The position numbers and the translations under genes are program-made. A DNA stretch of 64,000 bases from the NCBI GenBank assembly GCA_948467875.1, contig CAOKFZ010000004.1, positions 57,675-121,674 on the forward strand. Direction: 5' to 3'. The notes beneath the pieces were generated by a model, which saw only the letters and a list, made by a program, of their open reading frames with translations, was not told the origin of the DNA and did not search any database. How positions within the stretch are numbered: position 1 is the first letter of the stretch; each line of letters starts with the position of its first letter. Below, in pieces: positions 17,279-27,600 of the stretch. This DNA is from an uncultured Clostridium sp. (GTDB taxonomy: Bacteria > Bacillota > Clostridia > TANB77 > CAG-508).

Positions 17279-17788
17279 TTATAAATTGACTTCTACTCCT
17301 GTATCTACCAGCAAATCTTCTCCGTCATTTTGATATAAAATGTATAAATCATAACCTGCATTGGGCAATCCAAGCACAATACTTTCCGTTTTTAAGCCAC
17401 TTTTTAAGCATTCATGTCCATCCACAAATTGATTTTCTTCTACCAATTCCATACCAGTTTTAAGCAAATACATTTTCTCATTTTCTCGATTTTTTAGGAT
17501 AAAACTGCTTTTAAAAGTTTCTATGGATTGTCCTTCCTTATACGCCCAGCCCAAAATTTCCAATCTTAAACTTCCTCGGTACAAATTCAAAATGCCATTT
17601 TTGATAGTATGTTCTGTGTCTATTTTTGTATTCTTGTCCAAATGATACACACGAGGAAGTGCAAAAGACATCAATGTTACTAATACATAAATAACACTAA
17701 TTGCAATTCCAACAATCATGATTCTTTTGTAAACTTTTCCGTCGATTTTAACATCTAACCAGTTAATTTTAATCACTCCTTTTAGCAC
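17279..17788 (-). CDS. Membrane-anchored protein of unknown function, 169 aa
   Basis: One N-terminal TM segment (about residues 22-44: RIMIVGIAISVIYVLVTLMSF) followed by an extracytoplasmic domain of about 120 residues rich in beta-type pattern and without known motifs. It lies just upstream (10 bases) of the DUF6056-type gene, same strand, so they are probably co-transcribed. The start is unclear: the frame opens at GTG 17788, while an AAAGGAG site points to a start a few codons downstream. No function is assigned. Confidence 0.6.
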   Translation of the reverse strand: MLKGVIKINWLDVKIDGKVYKRIMIVGIAISVIYVLVTLMSFALPRVYHLDKNTKIDTEHTIKNGILNLYRGSLRLEILGWAYKEGQSIETFKSSFILKNRENEKMYLLKTGMELVEENQFVDGHECLKSGLKTESIVLGLPNAGYDLYILYQNDGEDLLVDTGVEVNL

Positions 17789-17804
17789 ATTCTAACATAT
17801 TTCA

Positions 17805-19958
17805 TTATTCTTTATCTGTAAATAAAATGCAAAAATTCTGTATATCCAATTGATATTTTTTAAATAATTCCCTAATCCACCAAAATATCATATGTCTACT
17901 ATATCCTGTTTCAATAAATAAAATAGGTGCAATTTCTGTTTGCCATTGATTTACTCTTTCTCTAGAAAATATTATTTTCGTTCCATTTTCAAATTTAAAA
18001 TTCTGCTTGGCTAATTCATCCAGTATGCCTGAATTGCTTGAATATAAAATTTTTATCATTTCTACATATATTTTCTTAAAATAATTCGCTCTATATTTCA
18101 CTCCATCGTATTTGAAACCATATAATTTATATGCTTGATTATTGACATATTCGCCGCCATCATCTTCTTCATTGTCGATATAAAATTCATAGTATTTCTC
18201 AAATTCTAAAGTCGTATCTATATTTTCTGGATATGAATAATGACTTATAATTTTTCCAGATAATCGTTTGGCTCTCGTTATAATTTCATCTTCTTCCCAT
18301 TTATTAATAGTTTCATCTAGTAATTCTTCATTTAAAATTTTTACTTTACTTTTTCCTGCGCAAAAATATTCCTTAAATTTTTTCTTTTTTTCAATAAATG
18401 AATGATTACTATACTCAGAGTTATAGCCTGTTATGGATAAATTTCCCAATGTATGAACATATTTATCATATATTTCTTGATACCTTGCCTCACCCAAATC
18501 TTTCTTCCACTGATTACTTAACGTTTCCGGTAAAATGTGTTCAATCGTCATATCTGACATATCCACTGGTTCTTCATTATCATTTTCTATAAAATCAAAG
18601 AAATATCTTAATATTTTTGACTTTTTATACATATTATTATAAATAAGACTGTCCTCAAAAGTTTTATCACTTGGCATTCTATCATTCGTTTTTAGCGTAC
18701 ATAAGTATGATTCTAAGGCTTTGTAATACATCTTTTGATTTACTTTATTAATCCCAAATACTCTATTATATAAACCAGCATAAAACCTTCTTAAACTTGA
18801 AGATGGTACTTCTGCCACTGCTCTTCTTAACGCATAATTTCCAAATAAAAACAATATTTTATTGAATTCTTCTTCCTTTGATTTAATCGCTTCCACTTCA
18901 TCATCAGCAACATCATTTCTATATAATTTTTGGACTTCCTGAAAATCATCACAAACTTGTAGTAAAAATGGATAAATTGTACTATGTTTTAATAATCCAA
19001 ATAAAGCGCATAACTGATTAGATTTTTCGCCAAATAATTTAGAATTATTGCATACAATTAATTTATAGTATTCTCCAAATTTTACAATTTCTTCAAAAAC
19101 ATATTCTTGATTATTCACTTTTCTGTAATATAATTTAAAATTATCATATACTTTCGTTTCTTGTATGTATCTCGCATCTTTCATGACTAAAAAATCATAG
19201 AAAAACTTTTCGATATTATCTTTTCCCACATCATTTTGCAATTTAACCCAATATTTTTTATAATATTCCTTTTGCTTTCCTGCATCTTTAATTCCCATTA
19301 ATAAAAAATTTCTGATTAAATCCGAAGTTTCCAAATACATTCCAGTTGAATTGATACTTTCAAAAATTAGCTGCGGATCGTCATTTTTATCAATAATAAT
19401 TTCTACCACTTCTAAATTCGTTATACCTTCAAAAATTTCATCAATTGATACTTGCTCCAACTCTACTGATGTTTTTATTCTATCTATAAAATTATGATAA
19501 TTAATCGCAACATTGGATGATTGGTCTAAATCACTTAAATTTCCCATCAAAACCTTTTCTAATTCTTGATTATCGCTATCTACAGATTTTAATTTCAGTT
19601 TATATCTTTCTTCACAATTATCATTATACAAAGAATGATAAATTCTGTTCTTTATCCTTTTATCTTTCTCATCGTCTGCGATATCATATAAAGCTTTTAG
19701 CAACAATATAACTGTTGTTACCCTCTGCTGTCCATCAATTATTGGACAAAAAGAAAAATTATTTTCTGTTTTCTCAAAATAAACTAAACTTCCCAAATAA
19801 TGATTTCTTCCCTTTTTTATACTATCCATGATATCATCATATAATTGATTGCATTGCTGCTTTTGCCAAGAATACAATCTTTGGTAAACAGGTATCGTAT
19901 ATTGTCTATAAGTTTGTTCTATTATTTTTGTATATAATCTTCTATTATTTGCTTCCAT
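17805..19958 (-). CDS. GmrSD-type nuclease (DUF262 + DUF1524/HNH)
   Basis: 717 residues. The N-terminal DUF262 domain has the ParB-like nucleotide-binding signature IPVYQRLYSW (22-31) and IIDGQQRVTT (about 72-81). Near residue 470 the DUF1524 HNH-type nuclease begins: MTIEHILPE, then TLGNLSITGYNSEYSNHSF. A C-terminal extension of about 150 residues follows. This is the GmrS-GmrD fusion layout of type IV restriction systems that cut modified (often glucosylated) phage DNA; SspE and BrxU share the architecture. No Ssp, Dnd or BREX genes are adjacent, so it is best called a stand-alone defence nuclease. Start ATG 19958 follows AGGATTG. Function inferred from domains only. Confidence 0.85.
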   Translation of the reverse strand: MEANNRRLYTKIIEQTYRQYTIPVYQRLYSWQKQQCNQLYDDIMDSIKKGRNHYLGSLVYFEKTENNFSFCPIIDGQQRVTTVILLLKALYDIADDEKDKRIKNRIYHSLYNDNCEERYKLKLKSVDSDNQELEKVLMGNLSDLDQSSNVAINYHNFIDRIKTSVELEQVSIDEIFEGITNLEVVEIIIDKNDDPQLIFESINSTGMYLETSDLIRNFLLMGIKDAGKQKEYYKKYWVKLQNDVGKDNIEKFFYDFLVMKDARYIQETKVYDNFKLYYRKVNNQEYVFEEIVKFGEYYKLIVCNNSKLFGEKSNQLCALFGLLKHSTIYPFLLQVCDDFQEVQKLYRNDVADDEVEAIKSKEEEFNKILFLFGNYALRRAVAEVPSSSLRRFYAGLYNRVFGINKVNQKMYYKALESYLCTLKTNDRMPSDKTFEDSLIYNNMYKKSKILRYFFDFIENDNEEPVDMSDMTIEHILPETLSNQWKKDLGEARYQEIYDKYVHTLGNLSITGYNSEYSNHSFIEKKKKFKEYFCAGKSKVKILNEELLDETINKWEEDEIITRAKRLSGKIISHYSYPENIDTTLEFEKYYEFYIDNEEDDGGEYVNNQAYKLYGFKYDGVKYRANYFKKIYVEMIKILYSSNSGILDELAKQNFKFENGTKIIFSRERVNQWQTEIAPILFIETGYSRHMIFWWIRELFKKYQLDIQNFCILFTDKE

Positions 19959-20012
19959 TCAATCCTCCACCCTTTTCCACATATTATTCTCATTAGAGAA
20001 TTTTTGAAATTA

Positions 20013-21338
20013 CTACATTTTTGCTTTAAGAACCTGAACTGCTTCCAATATCGTCATGGTATTCTGTTCACCTGTTGATAAATTTTTCAGCGAAACTGTT
20101 CCATTTTTGACTTCGTCTTCTCCCAAGATTGCCATATACGGAATGTTAAGTTTGTCAGCATATTTGAATTTGGCTTTCATTTTTTTATTATTCATATAAA
20201 CTTCTGTAGGAATGCCTTCTTTTCTAAAAGCGCTTGCTACTGGTAAACAAGCCGAAATATCATCTGACATTGAAACCACTAGCACATCAGAAATAGAAGT
20301 TTTGTCAACTTTCACTAAATTTAATTCATTCAGTTGATAAAACAACCTTGTCAACCCAATCGAAATTCCAACTCCTGGCAATGGCTTATCTGTATAAAAA
20401 TCTGCCAAATTGTCGTATCTTCCACCAGAACAAACACTCCCAATCTGTTTATAATCATTCAAAAATGTTTCATATACGGTCCCTGTATAATAATCCAAAC
20501 CTCTTGCAATCGTCAAATCAAGCTTAAAATGACTTTCTGGAACACCAAAAAGTTTGATATTTTTAATCACTTCTTTTAGCTCAGACAAACCATTTTCAAA
20601 TACAGGGTTGGCAATATTTAATTTTTCTAGCGCTTGAATTTTCTCATCATTACTTCCATTGATGGAAATAAAATTCAAAATCTGGTCTATTGACTTTTTA
20701 TCAACGCCAAGTTCAGAAAATTCTTTTTTGACACAATCCATTCCAATTTTTTCAAGTTTATCAATAATTCTCATAACCTCTGTTGACACTTCTGCCAATT
20801 GCAAAAATTCAAAAAATCCATTCAAAATTTTTCTATTATTCATGCAAATTGTAAAATTATCAAATCCCAACTCTTTAAATGTCGTATAAATAACACTTGG
20901 AATTTCGGCATCATTTAAAAGGGGCAATTCTCCATCTCCAATAATATCGATATCAGCTTGATAAAACTCTCGAAATCTACCTCTTTGCGGTCTTTCGCCT
21001 CGGTAGACTTTGCCAATCTGGTACCTTCTAAATGGAAATTGCAAAATCCCATAATTCTGTGCTACATATTTTGCTAGTGGAACTGTAAGGTCAAACCTCA
21101 TCGCTAAATCAGTTTCCCCTTTTGTAAAACGATAAATCTGTTTTTCCGTTTCTCCTCCAGCCTTTGCCAATAAAACTTCAGACAACTCTAAAACAGGTGT
21201 ATCCATTGGCAAAAAACCAAATCTCTCATAAGATTTCTGAATTTTTTCTTTCATTTGATTTAATACTACTTGTTCTGTTGGTTGTAATTCCATAAACCCC
21301 GGCAATGTTCTAGGTTCTACCTTATTTTGTGTTTTCAT
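20013..21338 (-). CDS. hisS: Histidyl-tRNA synthetase
   Basis: Class II synthetase charging tRNA-His; 441 residues, family length. Visible: motif 2 region (RYQIGKVYRGERPQRGRFREFYQADIDIIG), histidine-binding LDLTIARGLDYYTGTVYE, SVCSGGRYDNLADFY and motif 3 GVGISIGLTRLFYQL, then the C-terminal anticodon-binding domain. Start ATG 21338 with AAAGGAGG. It lies downstream of the tRNA-fMet gene across a terminator hairpin, whose T-run immediately precedes the hisS ribosome-binding site; no T-box leader is visible. Confidence 0.96.
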   Translation of the reverse strand: MKTQNKVEPRTLPGFMELQPTEQVVLNQMKEKIQKSYERFGFLPMDTPVLELSEVLLAKAGGETEKQIYRFTKGETDLAMRFDLTVPLAKYVAQNYGILQFPFRRYQIGKVYRGERPQRGRFREFYQADIDIIGDGELPLLNDAEIPSVIYTTFKELGFDNFTICMNNRKILNGFFEFLQLAEVSTEVMRIIDKLEKIGMDCVKKEFSELGVDKKSIDQILNFISINGSNDEKIQALEKLNIANPVFENGLSELKEVIKNIKLFGVPESHFKLDLTIARGLDYYTGTVYETFLNDYKQIGSVCSGGRYDNLADFYTDKPLPGVGISIGLTRLFYQLNELNLVKVDKTSISDVLVVSMSDDISACLPVASAFRKEGIPTEVYMNNKKMKAKFKYADKLNIPYMAILGEDEVKNGTVSLKNLSTGEQNTMTILEAVQVLKAKM

Positions 21339-21355
21339 ATCGTCTTCCTCCTTTT

Positions 21356-21386
21356 AAAAATCCCTATAAGGGAAACCTTATAGGGA
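21356..21386 (-). terminator. Terminator between tRNA-fMet and hisS
   Basis: Perfect 11-bp stem TCCCTATAAGG/CCTTATAGGGA with a four-base loop; on the minus strand it is followed by TTTTT at 21360-21356. It would end the tRNA transcript and possibly limit hisS readthrough. Confidence 0.85.
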
Positions 21387-21397
21387 AACTTTACATC

Positions 21398-21473
21398 TGG
21401 TTGCGGGAGTAAGACTCGAACTTACGACCTTTGGGTTATGAGCCCAACGAGCTGCCAACTGCTCCACCCCGCG
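21398..21473 (-). tRNA. Initiator tRNA-fMet (CAT)
   Basis: 76-base cloverleaf with encoded CCA. Acceptor 5' strand CGCGGGG pairs with TCCCGCA leaving the C1-A72 mismatch typical of initiator tRNA. D stem GAGC/GCTC, anticodon stem TTGGG/CCCAA around CTCATAA (anticodon CAT, three G-C pairs), T arm GTAAG-TTCGAGT-CTTAC. Confidence 0.96.
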
Positions 21474-21657
21474 ATATAGAATAGAAAGCTCAAATATCTT
21501 TCTATTTAAAACTAGAATTTATTATAACACATTTTTTCAAAATTGTCAACTGTTTTCTAATCCATTTTAAGCATTTTTTGAAGATCAACAAACATTTATA
21601 CTATATTATATGTTATTTTTCATAAAATATTACACTTTATCTCTATTTTTCTCAATT

Positions 21658-22125
21658 TTATAAATCCACACGTTTTTCTTTTCTTCTATAATTCCCTGAA
21701 ATCAATTTTGGAATGGAAATAATAATTTTATAAATCGCCAATCGTATTTTCTTAGAAATCAAATAGGACTTCCTCAAATGACGCGGACGAGCAATTGGTG
21801 GCTCTTCCATCGCCATCAAAGAAGTATCTGGATGTTCTATTGGAAAAACATAATTTTGTCCATGATTATTATCCCATTCGTCCCTTTCATTTTTTAAACA
21901 AAAATTAAATGTATTACTATCCAATAAATCCACTTCTATTTGAAAACCTAAATCCGTTTTTTTCATTTCTGCTTCTGTCAAATTTTCCCAATCATTTCCA
22001 AAACCATAGTGAATTTTCACTTTCTCCGAATTATTTTGAAAAAGGCTTCCTGTATAAGATATTTTAACAAGCGAATTAGATGTCAATTTATCTGTATTAA
22101 AAAAGATATTTTTTACAAGTTCCAT
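21658..22125 (-). CDS. CBM25-like starch-binding module protein
   Basis: 155 residues. Residues about 20-100 resemble a CBM25/CBM53-type starch-binding module (VKIHYGFGNDWENLTEAEMKK, then FEIEVDL-type strands, and NERDEWDNNHGQNYVFPI with the aromatic/Asn-rich face). The C-terminus is a basic amphipathic tail SKKIRLAIYKIIISIPKLISG that matches the end of the partial gene at 1-425. No enzyme domain is attached and there is no signal peptide, so it may target an intracellular glycogen-type polymer; this is inference. Start ATG 22125 with AGGAGAG. It stands alone between tRNA-fMet and the S24 repressor. Confidence 0.7.
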   Translation of the reverse strand: MELVKNIFFNTDKLTSNSLVKISYTGSLFQNNSEKVKIHYGFGNDWENLTEAEMKKTDLGFQIEVDLLDSNTFNFCLKNERDEWDNNHGQNYVFPIEHPDTSLMAMEEPPIARPRHLRKSYLISKKIRLAIYKIIISIPKLISGNYRRKEKRVDL

Positions 22126-22220
22126 AAAACTCTCCTCTTATGTAGTAATAAAATTTTATCATTTTTATTATATTATGAACCAAAAATTTTTTCAAGTCAA
22201 TTTCACAAAAAATTTCAATC

Positions 22221-22785
22221 TTAGACATAAATTTTTCCAATAATTGAAAATTCGTCAGAATCCCCTATCACGGTGTCTTTATACATGCTATTATTTGGTT
22301 TCAAAATAAAATGATCCTTTTTATAAATTAATTTGCGAATCACAAATTTATCATTTACCTTAAAAAGCCCTATTTCCTTATGATTAACAATCGCATTCAG
22401 CTCTACAAAAGCATACGAATGCTCCTTAATCATTGGCTCCATTGAATTATCTGGCGCCTTAAACGCTAATGACGCATTAGCAAAATTGGCAGGACAATCA
22501 ATCAAATCAAAATCCGTAAAAGCTGGAATTTGGCTGTAAGATACGTAATTGATGTAATTTCGTTCTATTTGCGGTTCCTTTAATTCCTTGTCAAACGTAT
22601 AATAAAGCATCTCAAAAGGCACACCTAAAGCCAACGTTATTGTTTTTAATGTTTTGGTGCTTGGGTTCCTTTCCCCTTTTTCAATATGCGATAAATGTCC
22701 TACATCAATTCCGTGTAAGTCTTGCTAATTCTGTTTTTGAAATTCCTTTTTCTTTTCGAATACGTTCTATCAATCTCCCTAACAT
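22221..22785 (-). CDS. XRE-S24 (CI/LexA-like) repressor, +1 frame break at CGG
   Basis: Phage-type repressor: N-terminal HTH plus C-terminal S24 peptidase domain. The start ATG at 22785 (GAGGT upstream) gives MLGRLIERIRKEKGISKTELARLT, then the 0-frame meets CGG (22711-22713) and a stop two codons later. Skipping C gives LT-G-IDVGHLSHIEKGERNPSTKTLKTITLALGVPFEM, a textbook recognition helix and turn, and runs to 22221 through the S24 domain: serine nucleophile in DNSMEPMI and lysine in NDKFVIRKL. Length 565 is 3n+1. Possibly cleaved on DNA damage and controlling a neighbouring or distant target. Confidence 0.85.
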
Positions 22786-22820
22786 TTTCTACCTCACTTT
22801 TTGTCGAATAAACTGTTTTT

Positions 22821-22849
22821 ATTATATCTATAATTTTCTAACTTGTCTA
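22821..22849 (-). promoter_or_regulatory. Promoter of the XRE-S24 gene
   Basis: Minus strand: -35 TAGACA (22849-22844), 17-base spacer, -10 TATAAT (22826-22821), about 35 bases before the start at 22785. Confidence 0.65.
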
Positions 22850-22943
22850 GTAGAAATCGAAAAAAAATTAAGCCACAAAATATTGCTAAAAAATCCCAGT
22901 TATGATAATATAAAATATATTATTTTAAGGAGGAAGCAGCCAA

Positions 22944-24542
22944 ATGTCTACGAATGAACCAAAAGCTGATACCAAAACAAAAAATAAAAAATTGTGGAAA
23001 ATAATTGTCATAACAATTATATTTATCATTCTTTTACTTTTTTCAACTATCTTTTCACTACTGAATTTAAGCAAACAAACCATTGCCAAGGGAGTTTCCA
23101 TCAAAGGAATTGATGTTTCTAATTTAACGATTGAAGAAGCAACTAATAAAATTAATGAAGCTGTTAATATCGAATTAATGCAACCCATCCATCTAAACTA
23201 TGACGAAGATTATACAACTGATTTTGATATTCATCAAATCGACTATTCTTATGATGTAACAAATAGTGTTACAGAAGCTTATAATATTGGTAAGAACAAT
23301 AATATCATTATCAATAATTACACTCTACTTGCTACCGCTTTTTTAGGAAAAAATATCGAAGTAACAAGCCATTATAATGAAAATTCCCTAAATAATATCC
23401 TAGACGATATCGCTTCTAAAATTCCTGGTTTAGTTGTGCAAGCAAGTTATTATATAGAGGGAAATGAGCTTTTTATTGACAAAGGTCAACCTGGAATCGC
23501 TCTCAAAAAAGAAACTCTAAAAAACGATATTTTGCAACATATTCAAAATCGTAATGCCACAGAAATCATCTCTCAAAATAAGGAAGATATTATCGAAATG
23601 CAAGTCGACACTCTAAACCCAGAACCAATTAATTTAGACAAAATTTATGCAGAGGTTCATTCTGAACCACAAGATGCTTATTACATCGAACAACCTTTTC
23701 AAATTTTTAAAGAAAAAGACGGAGTTGATTTTGCTATTTCTATGGAAGAAGCAAAATTAGTTATTGCTGATGAGACAAAAACAGAATACACCATTCCCTT
23801 AAAATTAACACCAGCTGCTAAAACCATTGATGATATTGGAACTGAGGCATTCCCTTATGAAATTGCTTTCTTTTCAACCAAATACGATGCTAGCAACAAA
23901 AATCGAAGTGGTAATTTAAAAATAGCAGCTGACAAAATTAATGGTGTTGTTCTTATGCCAGGCGAAGAATTTTCCTTCAACGAAGTCGTTGGAAAAAGGA
24001 CCATTGAAGACGGTTACACCAATGCTAAAATCTATGAAAACGGAAAAGTAGTGGATGGTTTAGCAGGCGGTATTTGCCAAATCTCCTCTACCCTTTACAA
24101 CGCTGTCTTACTTGCCAATTTAGAAATTACGCAAAGACGTAACCATTCCTATACCACCAGTTATGTGCCAGCTGGTCGTGATGCAACTGTTGTTTATGGC
24201 GTACAGGACTTTAAATTTAAAAATTCAAGAACTTATCCTATTAAATTTGAAGCAAATGTGGCAAATGGAATCGTTGAATTTAGAATTCATGGCATTAAAG
24301 AAGAAATTGAATATGCGATTAAAATTATCCCCGTTACCACGCAAACCATTCCTTATGAAACACAATATGTGCCAGATCCTACCCTTGCTCCAGGTCAACA
24401 AGTCGTAACCCAAGCTGGTCATAGTGGCTACAAAGTAACTACCTATCTTGAAAAAAGATTAGCAGGAACTGTCATTTCTAAAGAAATCCTATCCAATGAT
24501 AGTTATAATGCCATGCCAACCATTGTCCATATGGGACAATAA
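22944..24542 (+). CDS. VanW-family protein with G5 domain
   Basis: 532 residues, anchored by an N-terminal TM segment (about 17-42). Then a YoaR-type putative peptidoglycan-binding region (GVSIKGIDVSNLTIEEATNKI), a VanW domain (about residues 310-440: NLKIAADKINGVVLMPGEEFSFNEVVG, LAGGICQISSTLYNAVLLANLE, RRNHSYTTSYVPAGRDATV) and a C-terminal G5-like domain (VTTQTIPYETQYV, GYKVTTYLEK). Such proteins are secreted wall proteins; VanW was first noted in vancomycin-resistance clusters but has no proven resistance role. Start ATG 22944 follows AAGGAGG. It is followed by the large dockerin protein gene, same strand. No van genes nearby. Confidence 0.9.
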   Translation: MSTNEPKADTKTKNKKLWKIIVITIIFIILLLFSTIFSLLNLSKQTIAKGVSIKGIDVSNLTIEEATNKINEAVNIELMQPIHLNYDEDYTTDFDIHQIDYSYDVTNSVTEAYNIGKNNNIIINNYTLLATAFLGKNIEVTSHYNENSLNNILDDIASKIPGLVVQASYYIEGNELFIDKGQPGIALKKETLKNDILQHIQNRNATEIISQNKEDIIEMQVDTLNPEPINLDKIYAEVHSEPQDAYYIEQPFQIFKEKDGVDFAISMEEAKLVIADETKTEYTIPLKLTPAAKTIDDIGTEAFPYEIAFFSTKYDASNKNRSGNLKIAADKINGVVLMPGEEFSFNEVVGKRTIEDGYTNAKIYENGKVVDGLAGGICQISSTLYNAVLLANLEITQRRNHSYTTSYVPAGRDATVVYGVQDFKFKNSRTYPIKFEANVANGIVEFRIHGIKEEIEYAIKIIPVTTQTIPYETQYVPDPTLAPGQQVVTQAGHSGYKVTTYLEKRLAGTVISKEILSNDSYNAMPTIVHMGQ

Positions 24543-24635
24543 TAAAATTATGGATATTTTTTATGGAAACTATTTACAGAATTACTTTTTTGTGGTATAA
24601 TGATAATAAGGTATAATAGAAATGGAGGATTTATA

Positions 24636-27600
24636 ATGAAAAAATGTATGGAAAATAAGAAAAAAGATAATAGATTTTTGTTAAAAATCATTATTTGTCT
24701 TGCTCTGTTATTCATCATATTTTTATTCAATAATGCTTCTTCTATATCTTTTGCAAAAGAAGAAGCAGAATTCTGTTATTTGTCAGATATTCCTTATGTA
24801 GCAGAGCAATCATCAGTAGGGTGGAGAGAAATTTCTCTAGATCAAACTCCTGATAATACTGCACTTTCTGTAAAAGTAGAAGGAGCAAATTATACTTTTG
24901 AGAAAGGTATTTTTGCCCATGCTACCTCTACGGTCGTTTATGACTTAACAGATTATGCAGAATATGACTTCTTTACAGCTTATCTTGGATTAAATACAAC
25001 ATCAACTCGAGGAGATGGTGTTACTTTTGATGTTTTCACATCATCTGATGGAACCAATTGGGAATCTCAACTAGAAAATGGACCAATAGATAAACAACCA
25101 GGACAAAGTGCGACTTTTATAAAAATAGATATCAGAAATGCAAAATATTTAAAATTATATGCAGATGATAAAACATCTAATGCAAGTGACCATTCTGTCT
25201 ACGCAGATGCAAAATTAGTAAAAGAAAGTTATGATGACAGCAATGGAATTAAAACCGTAGCAGAATATGACCAAATTCTAAAAAATTATGAAGGTCAAGA
25301 AATTACAGGAGACTATGAATTAACATTATTGCAAAGAGAGCTTGTTAAAAAAGCAGGTCCATATGCTTTGAAACGTTTTACAAATGAAAGTGAAGCAAAT
25401 AGACAAATGTTTTCATGGTTGATGAATAATGTAGAGAATCTTCGTCTTTATATTATGGGTGGTAGCCCTGAGGGAGGAAGTTATTATAATTCATTAACAC
25501 AACTTTCTAGACTTTATGATGAATATAGTAGTGATTTTACAAACAACGAATGTTTAAATAATACATGGTATCCAGATATGACTTATGGAGATTTATACAA
25601 AAAAATGGCAATGTCAATTGCTCTAACACATTCACAAAGAGTTGGTTTGTGGATGCAATCAGGTGTTGTAGAAAATCAATCCGATGCTCTTAGACGTTAT
25701 GCGATATTCAAATATATGCATAAAAATGGAAATTTTAGAGCAACTGACAATTTAGACATCACACCATGGTTTGAAGCATTGCAAGTGGAAGAAATGCGTT
25801 TTGTTATGAATAACGCTATCGATGACGAGGAAATTCTGTGGTTAAATGCATATGTTCAAACTAAATTAGATCAATATAAAACGACAAATTACTTAACACC
25901 TCATCCTTATATGGCTTATGTATGGCCAGATTATGGCAATAATCTTTATTATACCGAAGAAAACAGAGAATATTTTAACGAATTATTTGCTATAAATGGT
26001 ACTGGATTATTTGATTTAAATTATACAATACCAGGTGGTAAAACAAATCCAACTTATAATTTATCCGTAACAAGAGGAACTACAGATAATAAGATATACA
26101 AAGTATGGATGAATTTCAGAAATAAATTTGGAACAGGTGCAGTTTGTGGTGGTATCTCAAAAAGTGGTTCTAATATTCGTACAACACATGGTATACCAGC
26201 AGCTGTTATTGGTCAACCGGGACACGCAGCACTGTTATATTACACAAAAGATGCACAAGGAAGAGGTTATTGGAATATCGATAATGATGTAAGTGGTTGG
26301 ACTTTATCCGAAAAAGGCGAAAGATTATTAATGGGCTGGGGAAATGCAAATACTAATTATGCGAGAGGTTCTTATCAAGTAGTCTATATGGCACTTGCCC
26401 AAGAAGCTTTAAATGATTATACAAATTTTGAAAAATGTGAAAAAATGATTATGCTTGCTGATAGTTATGCAAATGATTTAGCAAAACAAGAAGAAATTTA
26501 TCGAAAAGCATTAAAAATACAACCAATTAATTTGGATGCTTGGCTTGGATTAATTAATGTATATAATGCAAATGAAAGCAAAACAGAAAATGAATATTTT
26601 GATTTAGCTAAAGAATTAGCAGAAAATTTAAAATATTTCCCACTACCAATGCAACAGTTAACAAATTTAATAAAACCTCATTTAACAACTATCGAAAATC
26701 AATATCGTTTTACACTTTTACAAACTAGAATTTTAACAGAAGGAAGTAGGACACCTAATAATACAGCAGATAACTATTATGTTTATCAACCAAGTCTTAC
26801 CAGATTAGAAGCAAATTACTTATTAGGAAAATTAGATAAAACCATTGCAACTTTCTCATTTGATGGAGATGACGCAAATAAAATTGTATTATCTAGTCGT
26901 TTTGATGGAAATGGAGTTCGTTGGGATTATAGTTTAGACGGAAAACAAACTTGGAATGAAGTTTCATTTACAGCAGAAGAAGAACACAAATTACAGTTAA
27001 CACCTCAGCAAATTGCAAGTATCACATCAGAAAACGATATTTATGTTCATATTGTTGGTGTGAATTATGATGAGGAAAACTTATATAAAATCGATATTCA
27101 AGAATCAATCGGATTGCCAGCGACTTTATATGCCAATGATTTAGAAAATAAATTAATGGCAGCAAGTCCTGCTATGCAATGGAAATACCGAGAAGAAGAT
27201 AACTGGACTTTTTATCGTGATGAAGAACCAAATTTAACAGGTGACAAATCAGTTATTGTCAGAATGGGAGCAACTGGCGTACATTTAGCTAGCACAACAA
27301 GTTCAAGTTTTACATTTACACAAGATAATTTACCACAAAACAGACAATATGTTCCAATTTCGCATTTGTCAATTCATGGCGTTTCGACTGAAGCAACAAA
27401 CCAACAAGGTGCTGCAACATTTGCAATAGATGGAAATGCTAATACAAGATATCATTCTGCTTGGAATGGCAGTGATACAGAACGTTATATGACAATTAAA
27501 TTAGATGAGCCAGTTTATTTATCAGCCGTTGAATTTATTCCTGCTGGCGGTGGAAATGGTAAAATTTACGATGGTACAATTTATGGAAGTATGGATGGCG

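Noticed and set aside
21339-21400. T-box or other riboswitch leader for hisS
   Set aside because: The short upstream region holds only a terminator hairpin behind tRNA-fMet and no T-box sequence or specifier loop is visible.
22944-24542. VanW as sign of a vancomycin resistance cluster
   Set aside because: No vanA/B, vanH, vanX or vanRS genes are near; VanW-domain proteins are common wall proteins in Clostridia.
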